64,000 bases of DNA, from positions 3,658,001 to 3,722,000 of the forward strand of contig NZ_CP048836.1 of the NCBI RefSeq assembly GCF_010983895.1, read 5' to 3'. Source of the DNA: Nitrogeniibacter mangrovi. GTDB taxonomy: Bacteria > Pseudomonadota > Gammaproteobacteria > Burkholderiales > Rhodocyclaceae. The notes beneath the pieces are model-generated. The model was not told where the DNA came from. It did no database searches and saw nothing but the letters and a program-made list of their open reading frames with translations. Of the stretch, positions 28,490-38,502 are shown piece after piece. How positions within the stretch are numbered: position 1 is the stretch's first letter; every line of letters begins with the position of its first letter. The translations under genes were made by a program, and so were the position numbers.

Positions 28490-29934
28490 GACGCCGTTCC
28501 TTCCTTGGAAGCCGTTGTCGGGGTGAGATCGTTGCCGGCGGCCCAGCCGCCGCCCAGGGCCTTGAGCAGGCGGATGCGCGCGCTGGCCAGATCCGCCACC
28601 GCCGCCGCCTGGGTGTCTTCCACGTTGAGGCGGGTCCGTTCGGTGTCGAGCACCGTCTGGTAGTCGGTGATCCCGGCCTGGTACTGATGGCGCGCCAGCA
28701 GCGCCGCATTGCGGGCCGATTCGGCCGCGGTGCCCAGTGCACTCACCCGGCGCTGCCCGTTGCGCACCGCCACCAGCGCGTCTTCCACGTCCTGCACCGC
28801 CACCAGCACCGCCTTGCGATAGGCCTCCAGGGCCGCGTCACGGTTGGCCTGCTGCAGGTCCACCTGGGCCACCAGGCGGCCGCCGTCGAACAGGGTGGCG
28901 CCGATCGCACCGGCGAGCGAGCGGGTCAGCGATTCGGCGCCGCCGAGCGCCCCGAGGCTCAGCGCCTCGAAGCCCAGGCTGCCGGTCAGCGTGACCGAGG
29001 GGTAGCGTTGCGCCTGGGCCGCGCCGATGCGCGCGGTCGCGGCGGCGAGCTGGCGCTCGGCGGCCCGCAGGTCGGCGCGCTGGCGCAGCAGGTCGGCCGG
29101 CACCCCGGCGCTCACCTCATCGGGAATGCGCGGAATGCGCTGGTCGCTGCCCAATTGCACCTGCAGCGCTCCGGCCGGCTGCCCCACGAGCACCGACAGG
29201 GCGTTGGCGTAACCGGCCAGCGAGGTCTCGAGGGCAGGGATCTGGGCGGCCGTCTGCGCCCGGTTGGTGCGTGCCTGCTCGAGCACCAGGGAAGTCGCCA
29301 GCCCGGCCTGGACACGCCAGTCGGTCAGTTGCAGGGTCTCGCTCTGGGCGGCCAGGTTGTCCCGGGCGATGCCCAGGCGCTGCGCCGTACTGCGATACAG
29401 CACGTAGTCGTTCACGACCTCGGCGATCAGGCTGGCGCGCGCATCGGCGAGGGCATAGGCGGTGGCCTCGGTATCGGCCTGGGCCGCCTCGCGCGAGCGC
29501 CGCAGACCGCCGAACAGGTCCGCCTCCCAGCGAGCGTCGAAACCGGCCTGGTAGAGCTCGCGGGCCTGACCGGAGCTGCCGGTGTCGCGGCTGCCGCGAC
29601 TGCGGCTGGCCTGACCCGAAGCGCTCACCGTCGGCCCCAGGTCGGCGCCGGCGGCACGCAGTTGCGCCCGCGCGGCGCGCAGGCGGGCTTGCGCCGCCGC
29701 CAGATCGGGGTTGCCGGCCAGCGCCGCGGCCACCAGGGTCTGGAGTTGATCGTCGTCGATGTGCTGCCACCAATGCGCCAGCGCGTCGCTGACGGTGGTG
29801 GCGGCCCCGCCTTGCCAGGTCGCGGGCAGGGGCATGTCCGGCGTCCGGTAATCCGGCCCCACGGTGGCGCAGCCGGTGATGCCGAGCGCGGCGGCGAGCA
29901 CGAGCGGACGAAGCAGGGGAAGGGCGGGCATCAT
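28486..29934 (-). CDS. TolC-like outer-membrane efflux lipoprotein (NodT/OprM family)
   Basis: 482 residues. The signal peptide ends in the lipobox LGITGC, so the protein is lipidated and outer-membrane bound. The next residues (ATVGPDYRTPDMPLPATW) are typical of NodT/OprM proteins, followed by two repeated outer-membrane-efflux domains rich in alanine/glutamine coiled coil, with NPDLAAAQARLRAARAQLRA in the first and RRADLRAAERQLAAATARIG-like sequence in the second. First gene of the operon; its stop overlaps the adaptor start by 4 bases. Two adjacent ATGs at 29934 and 29931; no strong ribosome site. Confidence 0.93.
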   Translation of the reverse strand: MMPALPLLRPLVLAAALGITGCATVGPDYRTPDMPLPATWQGGAATTVSDALAHWWQHIDDDQLQTLVAAALAGNPDLAAAQARLRAARAQLRAAGADLGPTVSASGQASRSRGSRDTGSSGQARELYQAGFDARWEADLFGGLRRSREAAQADTEATAYALADARASLIAEVVNDYVLYRSTAQRLGIARDNLAAQSETLQLTDWRVQAGLATSLVLEQARTNRAQTAAQIPALETSLAGYANALSVLVGQPAGALQVQLGSDQRIPRIPDEVSAGVPADLLRQRADLRAAERQLAAATARIGAAQAQRYPSVTLTGSLGFEALSLGALGGAESLTRSLAGAIGATLFDGGRLVAQVDLQQANRDAALEAYRKAVLVAVQDVEDALVAVRNGQRRVSALGTAAESARNAALLARHQYQAGITDYQTVLDTERTRLNVEDTQAAAVADLASARIRLLKALGGGWAAGNDLTPTTASKEGTAS

Positions 29935-30053
29935 GGCGGGTATCGGGCGGGGCGCGGTGGAGTCAGTCCGGATGATGGCCGCAGGCGGCGTTAATCGCGG
30001 TTAGTCGAGTGTAAAGACCGGTAAAGCGCACCCGCGTTCTCGACTCCCAACAG

Positions 30054-30085
30054 AAAAAAGCGCGGCAATGTGCCGCGCTTTTTTT
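30054..30085 (-). terminator. Intrinsic terminator after 6S RNA
   Basis: An 8-bp GC stem (GCGCGGCA with TGCCGCGC) is flanked by A6 and T7, so it can work in both directions. It follows the 3' end of 6S RNA on the minus strand by a few bases. Confidence 0.85.
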
Positions 30086-30089
30086 GTGA

Positions 30090-30270
30090 GGTCCCCCGCC
30101 GATGCCGACTGGGCCGGGCATCCCGAACCTAGGGTTCAGGTTGGCCACTTTCCAGACGCTTCAGGCGCGCCCGACAGTGGGGTGCGCACAACGGCGTCGA
30201 TTCGGTCCGCGGCCATGTCATGCGACATTGGTCCAAGGAATCTACGGCCTGACGCGAACACCGCAGGGGA
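30090..30270 (-). ncRNA. ssrS: 6S RNA
   Basis: About 181 nt on the minus strand just downstream of zapA, the conserved location of ssrS in proteobacteria. The ends pair (UCCCCUGC with GCGGGGGA, one G-U pair). The transcript has the family's 5' GUAGAUUCCUUGGACC segment and the 3' half with CCTGAACCCTAGGTTCGGG, comparable to the CUUGAACCAAGGGUUCAAG stem of E. coli 6S RNA. The length matches the 184 nt of E. coli. 6S RNA binds the sigma70 holoenzyme as an open-promoter mimic in stationary phase. The ends are set by pairing and are good to a few bases. Confidence 0.85.
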
Positions 30271-30296
30271 TAAATCGTGGCTGTCTCGCGACAACC

Positions 30297-30593
30297 TCAG
30301 AACAGCTTTTCCTGCTGCGCCAGGACCTCGTCCAGGCGCGAACTCATGGAATCGATTCTACGCTTCAAGCCCGGCATGTCAAACCCGCCGGAACGCTGAA
30401 ATTGCAAGTATTCGTGGGCCACGTTGAGCGCCGTCATTACGGCGAGTTTCTCGCCGGATGCCTGCGTTTTCGCACCCAGATCGATGAACTTCTCTTCGAG
30501 AAAACGTACCGCCGCCTCGAGCGCCTCACGCTCCTCCGGCCGGCAGCCGACGCGGTATTCCTTGCCCAGCAGGGTGATGTCCAGAGTATCCAT
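30297..30593 (-). CDS. zapA: Cell division protein ZapA
   Basis: 98-residue FtsZ-ring stabiliser. The globular head reads DITLLGKEYRVGCRPEERE and AVRFLEEKFIDLG; a C-terminal coiled coil follows (GLKRRIDSMSSRLDEVL). ATG 30593 gives the canonical N terminus. It follows the zapB-like gene by 5 bases and precedes ssrS, the standard arrangement. The 5-formyltetrahydrofolate cyclo-ligase gene often found after ssrS is not here. Confidence 0.93.
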   Translation of the reverse strand: MDTLDITLLGKEYRVGCRPEEREALEAAVRFLEEKFIDLGAKTQASGEKLAVMTALNVAHEYLQFQRSGGFDMPGLKRRIDSMSSRLDEVLAQQEKLF

Positions 30594-30598
30594 GACGC

Positions 30599-30793
30599 TT
30601 ACTGCCCAGGCAGGGTTTCGAGGACTTGGCTGACGCCGCGAATGGCCGCCTCGACCTTGCCGGCCAGACGGGTGTTTTCGGCTTGCAATTCGCCGACGCG
30701 GGTCTTCAACTCGCGATTCTCCTGCTTTTGCGCCTCGAACAGGTGCACCAGCGCTTCGAGTTGTTCTTCCAGGCGATCGAGTTCTGCGTCCAT
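30599..30793 (-). CDS. ZapB-like short coiled-coil protein
   Basis: 64 residues, almost all one coiled coil (LDRLEEQLEALVHLFEAQKQ and LKTRVGELQAENTRLAGKVE). It is the small partner regularly encoded immediately before zapA in beta- and gammaproteobacteria. A cell-division role is inferred from that position. Start ATG 30793; 5 bases separate it from zapA. Confidence 0.85.
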   Translation of the reverse strand: MDAELDRLEEQLEALVHLFEAQKQENRELKTRVGELQAENTRLAGKVEAAIRGVSQVLETLPGQ

Positions 30794-30825
30794 GGGCGAA
30801 TGTTAGTGAGCGTCGGCGGGGATGG

Positions 30826-32328
30826 TCAAGCGAGTATGTCACACACCCGGGCCGCGTGGGCCGGCCCGAAGCACTCGGCCAGGCGGTGGACGTCGAGATG
30901 GGCGGCCAGGGTGTCGGCGAGCCGGTCCAGGTCCGCCTCCCGACGGGCGGCCGCATCGATCCGTTGCGCGCCGTGCAGCCCGGCCCAGGCCAGCACGCCG
31001 GCCAGCGCCTCGGGGGTGTCGAACAGGCCATGCGCGTAGCTGCCGAGCACCTGGCCGTCGTCGCTCAGGGCACCGTCGCATCGACCGTCGTCGAAGCGCA
31101 CCGCGGGCGTGTCCAGCGCTGACCCCTCGCTCACGCCCATGTGGATCTCGTAGCCGCGCATCGGCACCTCGCCGCCGGGCAGGCACAGGGCGCCGGTCAC
31201 GGTCGTGAGGCGCTTTTCCGGCTCGAGCCGGGTGCTCAGATCGAGCCAGCCCAGCCCGGGGGACACCCCGGCCGCGCCTTCCAGCCCGTGGGCGTCGTGC
31301 AGCTCGCGGCCGAGCATCTGGAAGCCGCCGCACACCCCCACGAGCTTGCCGCCGTAGCGCAGATGGCGGGTGATCGCCGCCTCCCAGCCCTGGGCGCGCA
31401 GCCAGTCCAGGTCGGCGCGCACGCTCTTGGAGCCGGGCAGCACGATCAGGTCCGCCGGCGGCAGGCTCTGGCCCGGCCCGACCCAGCGGAAGTCCACCTG
31501 TGGATGCAGGCGCAGGGGATCGAGATCGGTGTGGTTGGAGATGCGCGGGAAGGCCGGCGCGATCACCCGCAGGCCGGTGGCGGTCTTGTCGAGCGTGGCA
31601 GCGGCGAGGGCGTCCTCCGCGTCCAGGAACAGGCCGTGCAGATAGGGCAGCACGCCGAGCACGGGCTTGCCGGTGCGCGCCTCCAGCCAGTCGAGGCCGG
31701 ATTCGAGCAGACCGATGTCGCCGCGGAAGCGGTTGATGACGAAGCCTTTCACCCGCGCCTGCTCGCTGGGGGAGAGCAACTCGAGGGTGCCGACCAGGTG
31801 GGCGAACACGCCGCCCTTGTCGATGTCGGCGACGAGAATCACCGGGCAGTCGGCGACTTCGGCGAAGCCCATGTTGGCGATGTCGCGGTCGCGCAGGTTG
31901 ATCTCCGCCGGGCTGCCGGCCCCCTCGACGAGCACCATGTCGTAGCCGGCGGTGAGCCGCGCCCAGCTGTCCATGACCGCGGCCATCGCGGTGGGCTTGT
32001 AGTGATGATAGTCACGCGCGCTGAGGGTCGAGACCACCCGGCCGTGGATGATGACCTGGGCACCGATGTCGGTGGCCGGCTTGAGCAGCACCGGGTTGAA
32101 GTCGGTGTGCAAGGGCACCCCCGCGGCCATGGCCTGCAGCGCCTGGGCGCGGCCGATCTCGCCGCCCTCGGGCGTCACCGCCGAATTGAGCGCCATGTTC
32201 TGTGGCTTGAATGGCGCCACACGGCAGCCCCGGCGGGCGAACCAGCGGGCGAGGCCGGCCACCAGCGTGCTCTTGCCGGCATCCGAAGTGGTGCCCTGAA
32301 CCATCAGGGTCGCGCAGGGGGGCTTCAC
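30826..32328 (-). CDS. cobQ: Cobyric acid synthase
   Basis: Glutamine-dependent amidotransferase that amidates adenosylcobyrinic acid a,c-diamide at b, d, e and g. About 500 residues. N-terminal synthetase: [20 protein letters not shown] and [21 protein letters not shown]-terminal class-I-like glutaminase: nucleophile cysteine in [15 protein letters not shown] and the histidine in GSYAHGLFD. The start is uncertain: GTG 32328 (used), TTG 32334 or the ATG ten codons in are all possible. Divergent from cbiB with 68 bases between; no cobalamin riboswitch fits there. Confidence 0.92.
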   Translation of the reverse strand: MKPPCATLMVQGTTSDAGKSTLVAGLARWFARRGCRVAPFKPQNMALNSAVTPEGGEIGRAQALQAMAAGVPLHTDFNPVLLKPATDIGAQVIIHGRVVSTLSARDYHHYKPTAMAAVMDSWARLTAGYDMVLVEGAGSPAEINLRDRDIANMGFAEVADCPVILVADIDKGGVFAHLVGTLELLSPSEQARVKGFVINRFRGDIGLLESGLDWLEARTGKPVLGVLPYLHGLFLDAEDALAAATLDKTATGLRVIAPAFPRISNHTDLDPLRLHPQVDFRWVGPGQSLPPADLIVLPGSKSVRADLDWLRAQGWEAAITRHLRYGGKLVGVCGGFQMLGRELHDAHGLEGAAGVSPGLGWLDLSTRLEPEKRLTTVTGALCLPGGEVPMRGYEIHMGVSEGSALDTPAVRFDDGRCDGALSDDGQVLGSYAHGLFDTPEALAGVLAWAGLHGAQRIDAAARREADLDRLADTLAAHLDVHRLAECFGPAHAARVCDILA

Positions 32329-32396
32329 GTACAATCCCGACTCTTCATCGAACGAAGCCGGGATTATCCCGCAAAGCGCGCTGCGCCTGACGCCCC

Positions 32397-33332
32397 ATGC
32401 CCGCCCTGACCGCCCTCTCCCTCGCCCTGCTCGCCGGCGTGCTGCTCGATCGCTGGCTCGGCGAACCGACCCGCTGGCATCCGCTGGTCGGTTTCGGGCG
32501 CGCCGCCGGCGCTCTAGAACGGCGGCTCAACCGTGGCACCATGCGGATCGGACGCGGCGCCCTGGCCTGGGCACTGGTCGTGCTGCCACCGGTCGCGCTG
32601 GCGGTCTGGGTGCGCCAGGCCGGCGGCATGTTCGCCTGGGCCCTGGATGCCGTCCTGCTGATGTTCTGCCTCGGTGCGAACAGCCTGGCGGCCCATGCCC
32701 GCGCCGTGGCCGCCCCGCTGCGCACCGGCGACCTGAGCGCGGCCCGCGCGCAACTGGCGCGCATCGTTTCGCGCGATACGGACACCCTGAGCGCCGCCGA
32801 GGTGGCCGGCGCCACCACCGAATCGGTGCTGGAGAACGGCCACGATGCGATCTTCGGCGCCCTGTTCTGGTTCCTGATCGGCGGCGGCCCGGCGGCGCTG
32901 CTGTTTCGCCTCGCCAATACCCTGGACGCCATGTGGGGCTACCGGACGCCGCGCTTCGAGCGCTTCGGTCGCCTCGCCGCACGGGCCGACGATGGGCTCG
33001 GCTGGCTGCCCGCGCGCCTGACCGCCGCCACCTACGCGCTGGTCGGCCAGAGCGCCCGCGCCTGGCGCTGCTGGCGCACCCAGGCCCCGACCTGGAAGAG
33101 CCCCAACGCCGGTCCGGTCATGGCCGCCGGTGCCGGCGCGCTCGGGGTCTCCCTCGGCGGCCCGGCGCCCTATCACGGTCGCCTCGAGCCGCGCCCGGCC
33201 CTGGGCGAAGGCGCGCCGCCCGACGCGGACGCGCCCGAGGCAGCCATCCGGCTCGTCGAACACAGCCTTCGGGTGTGGATCGGCCTCACCCTGTTCGCCG
33301 GGCTGATCGCCCTGGGGGCATCGCATGCTTGA
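32397..33332 (+). CDS. cbiB: Adenosylcobinamide-phosphate synthase (CbiB; CobD in Pseudomonas naming)
   Basis: 311-residue inner-membrane enzyme attaching the (R)-1-aminopropan-2-ol phosphate arm to adenosylcobyric acid. Diagnostic stretches: [55 protein letters not shown] and [10 protein letters not shown]. Several hydrophobic helices. First gene of cbiB-cobD-btuF; overlaps the next gene by 8 bases. Confidence 0.94.
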   Translation: MPALTALSLALLAGVLLDRWLGEPTRWHPLVGFGRAAGALERRLNRGTMRIGRGALAWALVVLPPVALAVWVRQAGGMFAWALDAVLLMFCLGANSLAAHARAVAAPLRTGDLSAARAQLARIVSRDTDTLSAAEVAGATTESVLENGHDAIFGALFWFLIGGGPAALLFRLANTLDAMWGYRTPRFERFGRLAARADDGLGWLPARLTAATYALVGQSARAWRCWRTQAPTWKSPNAGPVMAAGAGALGVSLGGPAPYHGRLEPRPALGEGAPPDADAPEAAIRLVEHSLRVWIGLTLFAGLIALGASHA

Positions 33333-34338
33333 ACACGGCGGCCGGCTCGACGAAGCCATCCTCCGCTACGGGCATCCGCGCGCCGCCTGGCTCGACCTGT
33401 CCACCGGCATCAACCCGCAGGCCTACCCCGTCCCGCCGGTACCGACCGAGCGCTGGCAGCGCCTGCCCGAGGACGACACCGCCTTGCTCGACGCCGCCTG
33501 GCGCTACTACGGCAGCACCGCGCTGCTGCCGGTGGCGGGCAGCCAGGCGGCGATCCAGACCTTGCCGGCGCTGTTCGCGACGGCCCGGGTGGGACTGGTC
33601 ATGCCCACCTATGCCGAGCACGCGCGCGCCTGGCAGCCACACCGGCCACGCCACCTGAGTCGCGACGACGTCGATACCGCGCTGGATTCACTCGACGTTC
33701 TTGTGCTGGTCAATCCGAACAACCCCACCGGTGCGCGTGTCGGCGCCGACACCCTGCGGCGCTGGCACAGACGCCTGACGCAGCGAGGCGGCACCCTCAT
33801 CGTGGACGAAGCCTTTGCCGACGCGGACGCTGCCGACAGCCTGGCGGCCGACGCCGGCCGGGCCGGACTCGTGGTGCTGCGTTCGCTGGGCAAGTTCTTC
33901 GGGCTGGCCGGCGCCCGCGTCGGTTTCGTGCTCGCCCCTGAGACGGTGCGTGAGGCCCTCGCCGAACGCCTCGGCCCGTGGACGCTGAGTGGACCGGCCC
34001 AGTATGTCGCCACGCAGGCCCTGGCCGACACGGCCTGGCAGGCCGGCATGCGCACCCACCTGGCACAGGCGAGTACCCGTCTGGACGCCCTGCTCGTTGC
34101 CCACGGGGCCGCGCCCACACGGGGCTGTGCCCTGTTCCGCTGGCTGCCGACCCCCGCCGCGCGCCAATGGCAGGACCATCTGGCCCGTCACGCCATCTGG
34201 GTGCGCGCCTTCGACAGCCCCGCCAGCCTCCGTATCGGCCTGCCCGGCACCGAGGCGGGCTGGCAACGCCTCGACGACGCCCTGCGCGCCGGCACCCGCG
34301 CCGGATGGCGCCTGACCATGGAAACGATCCCCGAATGA
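33325..34338 (+). CDS. cobD: L-threonine-O-3-phosphate decarboxylase (CobD; CobC in Pseudomonas naming)
   Basis: PLP-dependent decarboxylase making the aminopropanol-phosphate arm used by CbiB. 337 residues of the class-I aminotransferase fold: WLDLSTGINPQAYP at the start, VLVNPNNPTGARV, VDEAFADADAADS, and the PLP lysine in LRSLGKFFGLAGARVGF. Overlaps cbiB by 8 bases and btuF by 4, so the three are translationally coupled. Confidence 0.92.
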   Translation: MLEHGGRLDEAILRYGHPRAAWLDLSTGINPQAYPVPPVPTERWQRLPEDDTALLDAAWRYYGSTALLPVAGSQAAIQTLPALFATARVGLVMPTYAEHARAWQPHRPRHLSRDDVDTALDSLDVLVLVNPNNPTGARVGADTLRRWHRRLTQRGGTLIVDEAFADADAADSLAADAGRAGLVVLRSLGKFFGLAGARVGFVLAPETVREALAERLGPWTLSGPAQYVATQALADTAWQAGMRTHLAQASTRLDALLVAHGAAPTRGCALFRWLPTPAARQWQDHLARHAIWVRAFDSPASLRIGLPGTEAGWQRLDDALRAGTRAGWRLTMETIPE

Positions 34339-35234
34339 CTGCCCTGCGCCGCTTTCTCCCCCCGCTGTTTGTCCTCCTGGCGCTCGGCCACAACGCTTTC
34401 GCCGCCGCCATCGACGTCGTCGACGACATGGGTGATACCGTGCATCTGGACGCCCCGGCGCGACGCATCGTCTCGCTGGCGCCCCATCTGACCGAGCTGA
34501 TCTACGCCGCCGGCGCGGGAGAGCGGCTGGTGGCGGCGGTCGAGTACAGCGACTACCCGCCCAAGGCCAAGGCGCTGCCGCGCATCGGCAGCTACACCAA
34601 CGCGGATCTGGAAGCGGTGGTCGCACAGCACCCCGACCTGGTGGTCAGCTGGCGCAGCGGCAACCCGCCCACGCAGATCGAGCGCCTGCGTGCGCTCGGC
34701 ATTCCGGTCTACGTGAATGAGCCACGCGACCTCGACGCGGTGGCCCACACCCTGCGCCAGATCGGCCGCCTCGCCGGCACCGGGGCGGTGGCCGACGCGG
34801 CGGCGGACGCCTTCGAGGCTCGCCAGGCGGCACTGCGCACGCGCTACGCCTCCCAGGCGCCGGTGGGGGTGTTCTACCAGATCTGGGACCAGCCGCTCAT
34901 GACCATCAATGGTCAGCACCTGATCTCGGCGGTCATCCGCCTGTGCGGCGGCCGCAACGTGTTCGCGGACCTCGACCTGCTCGCGCCCAAGATCGGAGTC
35001 GAATCGGTCCTGGTGGCCGATCCGGAGGTGATCGTCGCCAGCGGCATGGGCGAGGCCCGTCCCGAATGGCTCGATGCCTGGCGTCGCTGGCCGCAGCTGA
35101 CCGCGGTCAAACGCGACAACCTGTTCTTCATTCCGCCCGAGTTGATCCAGCGTCACACGCCGCGCATTCTCGACGGCGCCACGCGCCTGTGCGAACAGCT
35201 GGATACGGCCCGCCGGCGCCGTCCGGCCCAGTGA
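34335..35234 (+). CDS. btuF: Cobalamin-binding periplasmic protein (BtuF-like)
   Basis: 299 residues with a signal peptide (LPPLFVLLALGHNAFAA) and a type-III periplasmic binding fold: PARRIVSLAPHLTELIYAAG, GSYTNADLEAVVAQHPDLVV, and IGVESVLVADPEVIVASG. It captures corrinoid for an ABC importer; no BtuCD genes are in this window, so it must work with a remote pair or in salvage. ATG 34335 overlaps the cobD stop (ATGA). Context with cbiB and cobD supports corrinoid rather than haem or siderophore. Confidence 0.88.
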   Translation: MTALRRFLPPLFVLLALGHNAFAAAIDVVDDMGDTVHLDAPARRIVSLAPHLTELIYAAGAGERLVAAVEYSDYPPKAKALPRIGSYTNADLEAVVAQHPDLVVSWRSGNPPTQIERLRALGIPVYVNEPRDLDAVAHTLRQIGRLAGTGAVADAAADAFEARQAALRTRYASQAPVGVFYQIWDQPLMTINGQHLISAVIRLCGGRNVFADLDLLAPKIGVESVLVADPEVIVASGMGEARPEWLDAWRRWPQLTAVKRDNLFFIPPELIQRHTPRILDGATRLCEQLDTARRRRPAQ

Positions 35235-35246
35235 CGCGGAAACGCC

Positions 35247-36395
35247 TCAGCCGTCCGCCTCGTCGCGCCCCTGGCACTGCCGGTAGTAGCTGCGCCACGC
35301 CGGCCGCGTAGCCCGCCACCACATGCTGTCGAAGCGACGCGACAGCCGTGGCAGGGCCGGCCTCAGGTAATGGTTGGCTGCCGAGCGGACCGCGCGCCGG
35401 GGCACCCGCGGCGCCACCCGCAGCGCGACCAGCCGGTCGGTCAGGGTTGGATGCAGCAGGCCGTCGCGCTCCTCGCTCACGAGCGAACGCAACAGGCCCT
35501 GGTGGGGCTGGCCGTGGAATCCGGCGGCAACCCCCATGCCCATGTCGCGGAAGGGGCGCATGGTCGGACGCGGGGAGTATTCGGCCTGCGACATGATCTT
35601 GTCCCAGTAGTCCGATTCGATGAACTCCGCCTTCATCGCCACTTCCACGAGGGTGTCACCCAACAGCTTGGCGCCGACCACGCGGGCGGCGACCCGGTCG
35701 GCCTCGTACTCCTCGAGGTGATTGAGGCGGACCGCCGCCATCACGTCCGCCTCGGCCCAGGGCGCCAGCAGACTCGAGAGCACCTGCGCGCCGACATTGG
35801 CGTCCGAGGCGATGCGCTCACAGACCCGGTGCCACCAGGCGCGCACATGCGCGCCCCAGGCATGCCGGTTGCTGCGCTGACGCTTCAGGTGCCCGAACTC
35901 ATGCGCGAGGATGGCCGCCAGCTGACGCGGCGAGACACTGTGCACCAGGGGCAGACCGATGACGAGCGTGGTCTCCATGCGCCCCCACAGGCCATGGATG
36001 GGGCGCTGGTGGACGGCGGCGTTCATGTCGGCGGAGATGCGGATGCCGTCCACCCCGGCGGTGCCGATGCGCTCGGCGAGACGATCGACGAGGCGGTACA
36101 GCGAGGGGGCCTTGTCCCGGCCGATGCGGACCCCGTCCGCCGGCGGCGCCTCGGTGCGCAGCCAGTGCAGCAAGCGGTGCGCCACCAGGAGCAGGCACCC
36201 CGTCCCCGCGAGCATCCCGAGGGTGTGCGCGGAGAGCACCGGCGCCCGCATGATCTCCACCAGCGCACCCGCTGACAGCGCCAGGGAGACGATGCCGGCG
36301 GCGGCGAGCAGGCCAAGCCCGAGCGCCGCACGGAGGGTCAGCTGCCGCGCGAGCGAGCGCACGGCATCGGATGAGCGAGGGCGAAAAGAGTGCAT
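35247..36395 (-). CDS. M48-family zinc metalloprotease
   Basis: 382 residues. Two membrane helices at about 22-48 and 55-75, then the protease core with HEFGH (165-169) and the third ligand in LEEYEADRVAARVVG. ATG 36395 has GGAAGG upstream; an in-frame start 21 codons earlier lacks one. The C terminus is very basic. HtpX/Oma1 relatives degrade misfolded membrane proteins. It converges on btuF and is unrelated in sequence to the much larger M48 protein at 21.9 kb beyond the core motif. Confidence 0.88.
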   Translation of the reverse strand: MHSFRPRSSDAVRSLARQLTLRAALGLGLLAAAGIVSLALSAGALVEIMRAPVLSAHTLGMLAGTGCLLLVAHRLLHWLRTEAPPADGVRIGRDKAPSLYRLVDRLAERIGTAGVDGIRISADMNAAVHQRPIHGLWGRMETTLVIGLPLVHSVSPRQLAAILAHEFGHLKRQRSNRHAWGAHVRAWWHRVCERIASDANVGAQVLSSLLAPWAEADVMAAVRLNHLEEYEADRVAARVVGAKLLGDTLVEVAMKAEFIESDYWDKIMSQAEYSPRPTMRPFRDMGMGVAAGFHGQPHQGLLRSLVSEERDGLLHPTLTDRLVALRVAPRVPRRAVRSAANHYLRPALPRLSRRFDSMWWRATRPAWRSYYRQCQGRDEADG

Positions 36396-36446
36396 GAGCG
36401 CCTTCCGTCTGACAAACGAGTGGCAATGTAAACGATTGATCCGACG

Positions 36447-36475
36447 ATAAAAATACACCTAAGGTAATAAATCAA
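36447..36475 (-). promoter_or_regulatory. Candidate promoter of the M48 protease gene
   Basis: On the minus strand TTGATT-17-TTTTAT, about 50 bases before ATG 36395. It lies in the only A+T-rich patch of the 327-base gap 36396-36722, which otherwise holds just the leuA terminator hairpin. Confidence 0.3.
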
Positions 36476-36682
36476 TGCAGCACGTCACTCGAGCACGGCG
36501 CGACGAAAATGACATGGGATTGTGCATTGCAGGAGAAGCCGCCGTTCACGGGGCATAGCGGCGCGTTGTATTTTCACTGAGACAGCGTGCGCATCCGACG
36601 GCAAAGTGGGCAATTTGTCACACCCGGCATCGAATCTTCCGACGGATTGCGGATCCAACGCCGCGGCGGCGGACATAGAAAC

Positions 36683-36702
36683 GGGCGGCCACTTGGCCGC
36701 CC
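36683..36702 (-). terminator. Probable leuA terminator hairpin
   Basis: A perfect 8-bp stem (GGGCGGCC with GGCCGCCC, 4-base loop) 20 bases after the leuA stop, followed on the minus strand by GTTTCT. The T tract is short. Confidence 0.55.
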
Positions 36703-36722
36703 GCCCCTCCCTCATGAGGCCA

Positions 36723-38420
36723 TCAGGCACTCATTTGCGATGATTCCGTGTCTTCACCCGCCGCCCGCCGCAGCTGGTTGACCGCCGAGACGATGGCCCG
36801 GATCGATGCGGTGACGATGTTGCCGTCGATCCCCGCGCCGAACACCCCGCCCGGGACCGCATCGGAGGCCAGCTCGATGTAGGCGACCGCCCGGGCGTCG
36901 GAGCCCTGCCCGAGGTTGTGCTCCTCGTAACTGAGCAGCCGCGCCTGCGGCATCAAGGCATGCAGGGCCGCGTCGATGGGGCCGTTGCCCACACCCCGCA
37001 ACACCTGCGCCTGCCCTGCCCGACTCACCGTGAGGGTGATGCCCTGCTGGTCGCCATGCTCGAACAGATGATGTTCACCATAGGCGAGGCCATTGTCGTT
37101 CGCCAGATAGGTGGTCTCGAAGATGGCCCAGAGGTCGGCCCCCTTCATCTCCCGGCCGCTGGCGTCGGTGGCCGCCTGGACCACGGCCGAGAACGCCACC
37201 TGCATGCGCCGCGGCATGGCGAGGCCGTATTCGGTCTCGAGCAGGTAGGCGATGCCGCCCTTGCCCGACTGGCTGTTGACCCGGATCACGGACTCGTAGC
37301 TGCGCCCGAGATCGGCCGGGTCGACGGGCAGGTAGGGCACCGCCCACGGCGCCCCGGCCTGCTGGACCGCCAGCCCTTTCTTGATCGCATCCTGGTGCGA
37401 CCCGGAGAAGGCGGTGAACACCAGATCGCCCACATACGGATGGCGCGGATGGATCGGCAACTGGGTGCAATGCTCGACCGTGCGCGCCACTTCGTTGATG
37501 CGCGAGAAGTCGAGCCCCGGGTGCACGCCCTGCGAGTAGAGATTGAGCGCGAGGGTGACCAGATCGACGTTGCCGGTGCGCTCCCCGTTGCCGAACAGGC
37601 AGCCCTCGACCCGGTCGGCCCCGGCCATCACCGCCAGTTCGGCGGCGGCCACGGCGGTGCCGCGGTCGTTGTGGGGATGGACCGAGACGATCACCGCGTC
37701 GCGCCGGTCCAGGTGGCGGCACACCCATTCGATCTGGTCGGCGTACACGTTGGGGGTGCTCATCTCCACCGTGGCGGGCAGGTTGATGATGCACGGGCGC
37801 TCGGGCGTGGGCGCCCACTCGGCGATGACCGCGTTGCACACCTCGACCGCAAAGTCGAGCTCGGTCCCGGTGAACACCTCGGGGCTGTACTGGAACACGA
37901 ACTCGGTGTCGGGCTGCTCGCTGGCGAGCTGGCGGACGAGACGGGCGGTGTCGACGGCGATCTGCCGGACCCCGGCCCGGTCCTGGCCGAACACGATGCG
38001 GCGGAAGTTCGGTGCCGTGGCGTTGTAGAAATGGATGATCGCGCGGCGCGCCCCGCGCACCGATTCGAAGGTGCGGCGCACCAGATGCTCGCGCGCCTGG
38101 GTGAGCACCTCGATGGTCACATCCTCGGGGATGTGCTCGCCCTCGATGAGGGTGCGGACGAAATCGAAGTCGGTCTGGCTGGCGGCCGGAAAGGCCACCT
38201 CGATCTCCTTGAAGCCGATGTCCACCAGCATCTTGAACATGCGCATCTTGCGTTCGCCGTCCATGGGCTCGAACAGCGCCTGGTTGCCGTCGCGCAGGTC
38301 GGTGCTCATCCACACCGGCGGCTGGTCGATGCGCCGTTCCGGCCAGGTCCGATCGGACAGGCTGCGCCCGCCGGGGAAGGGGTTGAAGGGCGGGTACTTC
38401 TCGTTCGGTCGTTTCAACAT
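36723..38420 (-). CDS. leuA: 2-isopropylmalate synthase
   Basis: Condenses 2-oxoisovalerate with acetyl-CoA, the committed step of leucine synthesis. 565 residues, the long LeuA2 class: [77 protein letters not shown] and a complete C-terminal regulatory domain (ALLP-type leucine-binding region near 470-555). ATG 38420 has GGAG upstream. It stands alone but has a 300-base leader with two short peptides and an intrinsic terminator, so leucine-dependent attenuation is likely in addition to feedback inhibition. Confidence 0.96.
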   Translation of the reverse strand: MLKRPNEKYPPFNPFPGGRSLSDRTWPERRIDQPPVWMSTDLRDGNQALFEPMDGERKMRMFKMLVDIGFKEIEVAFPAASQTDFDFVRTLIEGEHIPEDVTIEVLTQAREHLVRRTFESVRGARRAIIHFYNATAPNFRRIVFGQDRAGVRQIAVDTARLVRQLASEQPDTEFVFQYSPEVFTGTELDFAVEVCNAVIAEWAPTPERPCIINLPATVEMSTPNVYADQIEWVCRHLDRRDAVIVSVHPHNDRGTAVAAAELAVMAGADRVEGCLFGNGERTGNVDLVTLALNLYSQGVHPGLDFSRINEVARTVEHCTQLPIHPRHPYVGDLVFTAFSGSHQDAIKKGLAVQQAGAPWAVPYLPVDPADLGRSYESVIRVNSQSGKGGIAYLLETEYGLAMPRRMQVAFSAVVQAATDASGREMKGADLWAIFETTYLANDNGLAYGEHHLFEHGDQQGITLTVSRAGQAQVLRGVGNGPIDAALHALMPQARLLSYEEHNLGQGSDARAVAYIELASDAVPGGVFGAGIDGNIVTASIRAIVSAVNQLRRAAGEDTESSQMSA

Positions 38421-38463
38421 GGTGCGATGCTCCAATCGTGTGTGTTCGGTCGATGCGGCGAGA

Positions 38464-38502
38464 CGACAACCGGGCTGGCCGGATTACGCGGCCCGGTTGC
38501 CG
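38464..38502 (-). other. Second leuA leader hairpin
   Basis: An 11-bp stem (minus strand CGGCAACCGGG with CCCGGTTGTCG, one G-U pair) spans the end of the second leader peptide. No T tract follows, so it may be an anti-terminator partner or translational control element rather than a terminator. Confidence 0.45.

Noticed and set aside
32329-32396. Cobalamin riboswitch between cobQ and cbiB
   Set aside because: The gap is only 68 bases and contains no B12-box-like sequence.
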